64,000 bases of DNA. Source: Enterobacter sp. 10-1 (lineage in GTDB: Bacteria > Pseudomonadota > Gammaproteobacteria > Enterobacterales > Enterobacteriaceae). The DNA lies in assembly GCA_002270295.1 (NCBI GenBank), contig NISF01000005.1:328542-392541 (forward strand), given 5' to 3'. The notes beneath the pieces were generated by a model. That model ran no database searches, was not told where the DNA came from, and saw only the letters and a program-made list of their open reading frames with translations. Positions within the stretch are counted from its first letter, which is position 1. Every line of letters begins with the position of its first letter. The position numbers were made by a program, and so were the translations under genes. This document shows positions 58,927-64,000 of the stretch, piece after piece.

Positions 58927-59922
58927 ATGAAAAAGAAAAGACCCGTACTTCAGGATGTAGCCGATCTTGTCGGCGTGACCAAAATGACGGTCAGTCGCTT
59001 TTTACGTAACCCGGAACAGGTTTCCGAGGCTCTGCGTGGCAAGATTGCCGTTGCTCTCGATGAACTGGGTTATATCCCCAATCGTGCCCCTGATATTCTC
59101 TCCAACGCCACCAGCCGCGCCATCGGCGTGCTCCTGCCCTCGTTAACCAATCAGGTCTTTTCTGAAGTGCTGCGCGGTATTGAAAGCGTCACCGATGCTT
59201 TTGGCTATCAGACCATGCTGGCGCACTACGGCTATAAGCCTGAAATGGAAGAGAAACGCCTCGAATCGATGCTCTCATGGAACATCGATGGCCTGATCCT
59301 CACCGAACGTACCCACACGCCGCGGACGCTGAAAATGATCGAAGTCGCCGGCATCCCGGTCGTCGAGCTGATGGACAGCCGCTCGCCGTGCCTCGATATC
59401 GCCGTCGGTTTTGATAACTTCGACGCCGCGCGCCAGATGACCGCCGCCATTATTGCCCGCGGCCATCGCCACGTGGCCTATCTTGGCGCGCGTCTTGATG
59501 AACGTACTATTATCAAGCAGAAGGGCTATGAGCAGGCGATGCACGACGCGGGCATGACGCCGTACAGCGTGATGGTCGAACAATCTTCTTCCTACTCGTC
59601 GGGGATTGAGCTGATGCGTCAGGCGCGTCGCGAATATCCGCAGCTTGACGGGATCTTCTGCACCAACGATGACCTTGCGGTCGGCGCGGCCTTTGAGTGC
59701 CAGCGTCTGGGATTAAGAATTCCGGATGATATGGCGATTGCCGGCTTCCACGGCCACGATATTGGCCAGGTTATGGAGCCGCGCCTTGCCAGCGTGCTCA
59801 CGCCGCGTGAGCGGATGGGGCGCATTGGCGCCGAACGCCTGCTGGCACGTATTCGTGGTGAGATCGTTACCCCTAAGATGTTAGATTTAGGTTTCACATT
59901 GTCACCGGGTGGATCTATTTAA
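58927..59922 (+). CDS. gntR: Gluconate operon repressor GntR (LacI family)
   Basis: GntR represses gluconate uptake genes and the edd-eda genes; gluconate releases it. The 331-residue protein has a LacI-type helix-turn-helix (VLQDVADLVGVTKMTVSRFL) and a sugar-binding domain, with the FCTNDDLAVGAAFECQRLG stretch of the family. ATG at 58927 with AGGA upstream gives MKKKRPVLQD and the same 331 residues as E. coli GntR. Confidence 0.95.
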   Translation: MKKKRPVLQDVADLVGVTKMTVSRFLRNPEQVSEALRGKIAVALDELGYIPNRAPDILSNATSRAIGVLLPSLTNQVFSEVLRGIESVTDAFGYQTMLAHYGYKPEMEEKRLESMLSWNIDGLILTERTHTPRTLKMIEVAGIPVVELMDSRSPCLDIAVGFDNFDAARQMTAAIIARGHRHVAYLGARLDERTIIKQKGYEQAMHDAGMTPYSVMVEQSSSYSSGIELMRQARREYPQLDGIFCTNDDLAVGAAFECQRLGLRIPDDMAIAGFHGHDIGQVMEPRLASVLTPRERMGRIGAERLLARIRGEIVTPKMLDLGFTLSPGGSI

Positions 59923-60000
59923 ACTGACAAGTTTGAAGTAGATCACACATATTCACTTCTGGCACGAATGGTGATTGCTTCTCCATAAGTCCGGTATGAC

Positions 60001-60028
60001 AATGTTACCGATAACAGTTACCCGTAAC
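60001..60028 (+). promoter_or_regulatory. Tandem GntR operators upstream of gntK
   Basis: AATGTTACCGATAACA at 60001-60016 and GTTACCCGTAAC at 60017-60028 are two adjacent dyads of the GntR type (ATGTTACC...TAACA). They lie about 83 bases before gntK. A CRP-like half-site (TAGATCACAC) lies at about 59939-59948. Confidence 0.8.
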
Positions 60029-60110
60029 AATCAACCTGTGCGCGCGCCCGTTCACCTCCGAATCCAAACGGCCTGAAGGACGACGCGTATGTGTCCAGTG
60101 GGAGGAAGCT

Positions 60111-60641
60111 TTGAGCACGACTAACCATGATCACCACGTCTATGTCCTGATGGGCGTTTCCGGTAGTGGAAAATCCGCTGTCGCCAGCGAAGTGGCGTAT
60201 CAGCTGCATGCCGCGTTTCTCGATGGCGACTTTCTGCATCCGCGTAGCAATATCAACAAGATGGCCTCCGGCGAGCCGCTGAATGACGATGACCGAACGC
60301 CGTGGCTTCAGGCGCTGAACGATGCCGCCTTCGCCATGCAGCGGACGAACAAAGTGTCGCTTATCGTTTGCTCGGCGCTGAAAAAAAGCTATCGCGACAT
60401 TCTGCGCAAAGGCAACCCGAACCTCTCCTTTGTCTACCTGAAAGGTGATTTCGACCTGATCGAAAGCCGCCTGAAGGCGCGCAAAGGTCACTTCTTCAAA
60501 ACCCAGATGCTGGTGACGCAGTTTGAAACCCTGCAAGAGCCCGGCGTAGACGAAGGCGATGTGTTAATCGTCGATATTGATCAATCGCTGGAAGGCGTGG
60601 TCGCGAGCACCATTGAGGTGATCAACAAAGGCAGTAACTAG
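60111..60641 (+). CDS. gntK: Thermoresistant gluconokinase GntK
   Basis: GntK phosphorylates gluconate to 6-phosphogluconate for the Entner-Doudoroff and pentose phosphate routes. The 176-residue P-loop kinase has GVSGSGKSAVASEVA, LDGDFLHPRSN and the lid-like KARKGHFF. The start is TTG at 60111 (MSTTNHDHHVYV), supported by GGGAGG six bases upstream. Confidence 0.95.
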   Translation: MSTTNHDHHVYVLMGVSGSGKSAVASEVAYQLHAAFLDGDFLHPRSNINKMASGEPLNDDDRTPWLQALNDAAFAMQRTNKVSLIVCSALKKSYRDILRKGNPNLSFVYLKGDFDLIESRLKARKGHFFKTQMLVTQFETLQEPGVDEGDVLIVDIDQSLEGVVASTIEVINKGSN

Positions 60642-61981
60642 TGAGTACATTAACGCTTGTTTTAACAGCAGTCGGCTCCGTTTTGCTGCTGCTGTTTTTA
60701 GTCATGAAGGCGCGTATGCATGCCTTCGTGGCTTTGATGGTGGTTTCTATTGGTGCAGGTCTCTTTTCCGGGATGCCGTTGGATAAAATTGCGGCGACGA
60801 TGGAAAAAGGGATGGGTGGGACGCTCGGCTTTCTGGCGATCGTCGTGGCGCTGGGGGCGATGTTCGGTAAGATCCTTCATGAAACCGGCGCCGTCGACCA
60901 GATAGCCGTTAAGATGCTGAAATCTTTCGGCCACAGCCGGGCGCATTACGCCATTGGCCTGGCCGGCCTTATCTGCGCGCTGCCGCTGTTTTTCGAAGTG
61001 GCTATCGTACTGCTGATTAGCGTCGCCTTCTCGATGGCGCGCCATACCGGCACCAACCTGGTTAAGCTGGTCATTCCGCTGTTTGCCGGCGTAGCCGCCG
61101 CTGCGGCATTTCTGCTGCCGGGGCCCGCGCCTATGCTGCTGGCATCGCAAATGCACGCCGATTTTGGCTGGATGATCCTGATTGGCCTGTGCGCCGCGAT
61201 CCCGGGGATGATTATCGCCGGGCCGCTGTGGGGCAACTTTATCAGCCGCTATGTCGAACTGCATATTCCGGACGATATCAGCGAGCCGAGCCTGGGCGAA
61301 GGTAAGATGCCGTCGTTTGCTTTTAGCCTGTCGCTGATCCTTCTGCCGCTGGTGCTGGTGGGGCTGAAAACGATCGCCGCGCGCTTTGTCCCGGTTGGCT
61401 CCAGCGCCTATGAATGGTTCGAATTTATCGGCCATCCGTTCACCGCGATTCTGGTGGCGTGTCTGGTGGCGATTTATGGCCTGGCGTACCGCCAGGGGAT
61501 GGCGAAAGACCGCGTCATGGAGATCTGTGGTCACGCGCTGCAGCCTGCGGGGATTATTCTGCTGGTCATCGGTGCGGGCGGCGTCTTTAAACAGGTGCTG
61601 GTTGATTCCGGCGTCGGCCCGGCGCTCGGCGAAGCGCTGACCGGGATGGGCCTGCCGATTGCGATTACCTGCTTCGTGCTGGCGGCTGCGGTGCGTATTA
61701 TCCAGGGCTCTGCAACCGTCGCCTGCTTAACGGCGGTAGGGCTGGTGATGCCGGTTATCGAGCAGCTGAACTACAGCGGCGCGCAAATGGCAGCTCTTTC
61801 CATCTGCATCGCCGGCGGTTCAATCGTCGTGAGCCACGTCAACGACGCGGGATTCTGGCTGTTCGGTAAGTTTACCGGCGCAACGGAAGCCCAGACGCTG
61901 AAGACCTGGACCATGATGGAAACCATTCTCGGCACCACCGGCGCCATCGTCGGTATGATTGCGTTTTCGCTGCTCAGCTAA
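60641..61981 (+). CDS. gntU: Low-affinity gluconate permease GntU
   Basis: This 446-residue inner-membrane gluconate:proton symporter of the GntP family has about 12-14 helices. FFEVAIVLLISVAFSMARHTG and SHVNDAGFWLFGKFTG are conserved. The GTG start shares its first G with the TAG stop of gntK. It is nearly identical to E. coli GntU. Confidence 0.95.
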   Translation: MSTLTLVLTAVGSVLLLLFLVMKARMHAFVALMVVSIGAGLFSGMPLDKIAATMEKGMGGTLGFLAIVVALGAMFGKILHETGAVDQIAVKMLKSFGHSRAHYAIGLAGLICALPLFFEVAIVLLISVAFSMARHTGTNLVKLVIPLFAGVAAAAAFLLPGPAPMLLASQMHADFGWMILIGLCAAIPGMIIAGPLWGNFISRYVELHIPDDISEPSLGEGKMPSFAFSLSLILLPLVLVGLKTIAARFVPVGSSAYEWFEFIGHPFTAILVACLVAIYGLAYRQGMAKDRVMEICGHALQPAGIILLVIGAGGVFKQVLVDSGVGPALGEALTGMGLPIAITCFVLAAAVRIIQGSATVACLTAVGLVMPVIEQLNYSGAQMAALSICIAGGSIVVSHVNDAGFWLFGKFTGATEAQTLKTWTMMETILGTTGAIVGMIAFSLLS

Positions 61982-62439
61982 ACGTCAATAAGAGGGCCCG
62001 GCGCGGCGATGCCGGGTTCTCTTCGTCTGACCGCAGAGGCCGTTTTTATCCTCGCCTCCTGCCCCGTCAATAGCCCATTTCTGCGGCATAATGAGAGCTA
62101 CGACAAAAGCCTGACACCTCACCATCCCAGGCTCCGCAAGAGTTCGCCGGATTTCGCCGCGCTGCGGTTAACGGCCCGTTTTCCGCGTTAATTCATAATC
62201 CAGATCAATAAAAGCGCGGCGGAAATTATTCCCTTTCCGCCGCGCTTTCCCCGATAATCTTTAAGGTTTTTCTGAATGCCAATGGCTACAGATGCCGCAT
62301 GAGATAAGTTGCTTTACTGATTGTCGGTCAATCATTGATTAATTTCACTTGCGACTTTAGCAGCATTTTGTAATGTGAGGGATGATCCAGTAGGAAACTG
62401 GCTTGGCACAAACAGCACACATCTCCCAGGAAATACGTT
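61982..62439. other. gntU-asd intergenic region (no yhgN)
   Basis: This 458-bp gap contains no supported gene. In E. coli this is where yhgN lies. A terminator-like stem AGAGGGCCCGGC / GCCGGGTTCTCT (61991-62022, with G-T pairs) follows gntU. A second perfect hairpin at 62211-62248 is listed separately. The asd promoter must be in the right part. A 60-codon frame at 62009-62191 has no resemblance to YhgN. Confidence 0.6.
62211..62248. terminator. Perfect 15-bp hairpin in the gntU-asd gap
   Basis: AAAGCGCGGCGGAAA (62211-62225) and TTTCCGCCGCGCTTT (62234-62248) flank an 8-base loop. A-rich and T-rich ends on both arms suit a bidirectional terminator. No gene that it would serve is left nearby on either strand. 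Confidence 0.7.
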
Positions 62440-63546
62440 ATGAAAAATGTTGGTTTTATCGGCTGGCGCGGAATGGTCGGCTCTGTACTCATGCAACGCA
62501 TGGTTGAAGAGCGCGATTTCGACGCCATCCGCCCCGTTTTTTTCTCCACCTCCCAGCTGGGGCAGCCTGCTCCATCATTCGGTGGCAGCACCGGCGGTAC
62601 GCTTCAGGACGCGTTTGACCTGGAAGCACTGAAGGCGCTGGATATTATCGTGACATGCCAGGGCGGCGATTATACCAATGACGTATATCCGAAGCTGCGT
62701 GAAAGCGGCTGGCAGGGTTACTGGATTGATGCGGCCTCTTCGCTGCGCATGAAGGATGACGCGATCATTATTCTTGACCCGGTTAACCAGGACGTGATTA
62801 CCGCCGGCCTGAATAATGGCGTGAAGACTTTCGTCGGCGGCAACTGTACCGTCAGCCTGATGCTGATGTCCCTCGGCGGCCTGTTTGCTCAGGATTTAGT
62901 CGAGTGGGTCAGCGTGGCGACCTACCAGGCGGCCTCCGGCGGCGGCGCGCGCCATATGCGTGAACTGCTGACCCAGATGGGCCAGCTGCACGGTCACGTC
63001 GCGACGGAGCTGGCAAATCCGGCCTCCGCGATTCTGGATATTGAGCGCAAAGTCACCTCGTTAACCCGCAGCGGCGATCTGGCGGTGGACAACTTTGGCG
63101 TACCGCTGGCCGGTAGCCTGATCCCGTGGATCGACAAACAGCTCGATAACGGCCAGAGCCGTGAAGAGTGGAAGGGCCAGGCGGAGACGAACAAGATCCT
63201 CGCCACCTCCGCGGCTATTCCGGTTGACGGCCTTTGCGTGCGCGTTGGCGCGCTGCGCTGCCACAGCCAGGCGTTCACCATCAAGCTGAAAAAAGACGTT
63301 TCCATCCCGACCGTTGAGGAGCTGCTGGCGGCGCATAACCCGTGGGCGAAAGTGGTACCTAACGATCGTGACATCACCATGCGCGAGCTGACTCCGGCTG
63401 CCGTGACCGGCACCCTGACGACTCCGGTTGGTCGCCTGCGCAAGCTGAATATGGGGCCGGAGTATCTCTCGGCCTTTACCGTCGGCGACCAGCTGTTGTG
63501 GGGCGCCGCCGAGCCGCTACGACGCATGCTGCGACAGCTAGCGTAA
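62440..63546 (+). CDS. asd: Aspartate-semialdehyde dehydrogenase Asd
   Basis: Asd reduces aspartyl phosphate to aspartate semialdehyde, the branch-point to diaminopimelate/lysine, threonine and methionine. The 368-residue protein has NADP-binding [17 protein letters not shown], the nucleophile Cys136 in [17 protein letters not shown], and the active-site His in RCHSQAF. It matches E. coli Asd (367 residues). Confidence 0.96.
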   Translation: MKNVGFIGWRGMVGSVLMQRMVEERDFDAIRPVFFSTSQLGQPAPSFGGSTGGTLQDAFDLEALKALDIIVTCQGGDYTNDVYPKLRESGWQGYWIDAASSLRMKDDAIIILDPVNQDVITAGLNNGVKTFVGGNCTVSLMLMSLGGLFAQDLVEWVSVATYQAASGGGARHMRELLTQMGQLHGHVATELANPASAILDIERKVTSLTRSGDLAVDNFGVPLAGSLIPWIDKQLDNGQSREEWKGQAETNKILATSAAIPVDGLCVRVGALRCHSQAFTIKLKKDVSIPTVEELLAAHNPWAKVVPNDRDITMRELTPAAVTGTLTTPVGRLRKLNMGPEYLSAFTVGDQLLWGAAEPLRRMLRQLA

Positions 63547-63562
63547 ACACAGGATGAACAAT

Positions 63563-63591
63563 AAAGGGGGTGTCTGACACCCCCTTTTTTT
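63563..63591 (+). terminator. Rho-independent terminator of asd
   Basis: AAAGGGGGTG (63563-63572) pairs with CACCCCCTTT (63578-63587) around TCTGA, followed by more T residues, 17 bases past the asd stop. Confidence 0.93.
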
Positions 63592-63789
63592 GCGTAATAC
63601 AAGGAGTAAACGCGGATGTTTGATTTTTCTCAACGGGGGTAAGAAAGCCTTGGCTATGCTTTAGTAAGGAACGACGTTTCCTTGCCTGAAGGTGGGACGG
63701 AGCAGAGGGATGCACAGCGTGCTGCGCCGTTCAGGTCAAAAAAAGTCGCCAGATACAGGAAAGGGCGGCACTTACAACAGGATGAAACC

Positions 63790-64000
63790 ATGTCTAATCA
63801 TATTGATAGAGACGTGATTAATGCGCTTATTGCCGGTCATTTTGCGGACCCTTTTTCCGTGCTTGGCATGCATGCCACCGATGCCGGGCTGGAAGTACGC
63901 GCATTATTACCCGATGCCACCGACGTGTGGGTGATTGAACCGAAAACCGGACGCAAAGTCGGCAAGCTTGAGTGCCTCGACTCGCGCGGTTTCTTTAGCG
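63790..64000 (+). CDS. glgB: 1,4-alpha-glucan branching enzyme GlgB (partial, N-terminal 70 codons)
   Basis: GlgB makes alpha-1,6 branches in glycogen. Only the start of the N-terminal domain is in the window: [20 protein letters not shown], then [20 protein letters not shown], closely following E. coli GlgB. ATG at 63790; the gene runs off the right edge. It would be the first gene of glgBXCAP. The 240 bases upstream hold the asd terminator and presumably the glg promoter. Confidence 0.93.
   Translation, partial: MSNHIDRDVINALIAGHFADPFSVLGMHATDAGLEVRALLPDATDVWVIEPKTGRKVGKLECLDSRGFFS

Noticed and set aside
62009..62191. A 60-codon frame that could have been a yhgN remnant
   Set aside because: Its sequence shows no membrane helices and no resemblance to YhgN.

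Overview
This is a GC-rich chromosomal stretch from an enterobacterium of the Klebsiella/Raoultella/Enterobacter group. The backbone (dcrB-yhhQ-tusA-zntA-yhhNML-rsmD-ftsYEX-rpoH-livJKHMGF-ugpBAECQ-ggt-yhhYXW-gntRKU-asd-glgB) follows the order known from Escherichia coli. Many encoded proteins match remembered E. coli sequences almost residue for residue. No phage, plasmid, transposase, tRNA, rRNA or CRISPR array was seen. Genus is inferred from gene content only.

Layout. (1) 1-3,714, minus strand: the nickel ABC transporter nikA-nikB-nikC and the start of nikD, with a perfect NikR operator upstream. (2) 3,780-5,243: a LysR-type regulator divergent from padC, a phenolic acid decarboxylase. (3) 5,470-13,013, plus strand: the complete arnBCADTEF operon for 4-amino-4-deoxy-L-arabinose (L-Ara4N) modification of lipid A, behind a PmrA box. 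(4) 13,015-27,082, minus strand: an aryl polyene (APE) gene cluster, apeC to apeR, plus the phosphopantetheinyl transferase gene acpT. It converges on arn with one base between the two stop codons. (5) 27.1-28.6 kb: an unrecognised small lipoprotein gene and non-coding AT-rich DNA. (6) 28.5-39.4 kb: dcrB, yhhQ, tusA, zntA (with a ZntR-type promoter), yhhN, yhhM, yhhL, rsmD, ftsYEX and rpoH. (7) 39.5-48.3 kb: a PuuE-like 4-aminobutyrate aminotransferase and the branched-chain amino acid transporter livJ / livKHMGF, interrupted by panM and by an ERIC/REP-rich spacer. (8) 48.4-53.8 kb: the ugpBAECQ glycerol-3-phosphate uptake operon behind a PhoB box array, with an unexplained 266-bp inverted-repeat element between ugpE and ugpC. 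(9) 53.8-64.0 kb: yhhA, ggt, a frameshifted yhhY, the small RNA ryhB with a Fur box, yhhX, yhhW, gntR, gntKU, asd and the start of glgB.

The accessory part lies between dcrB and nikA. In E. coli K-12 that position holds only yhhS, yhhT and acpT. Here it carries two envelope programmes, lipid A modification and an outer-membrane aryl polyene lipid, plus a hydroxycinnamate detoxification gene. Points most worth a second look are the ugpE-ugpC element, an APE cluster without ammonia-lyase or methyltransferase genes, the terminator-less arn/APE convergence, the ERIC-derived repeat array after livJ, and the broken yhhY.
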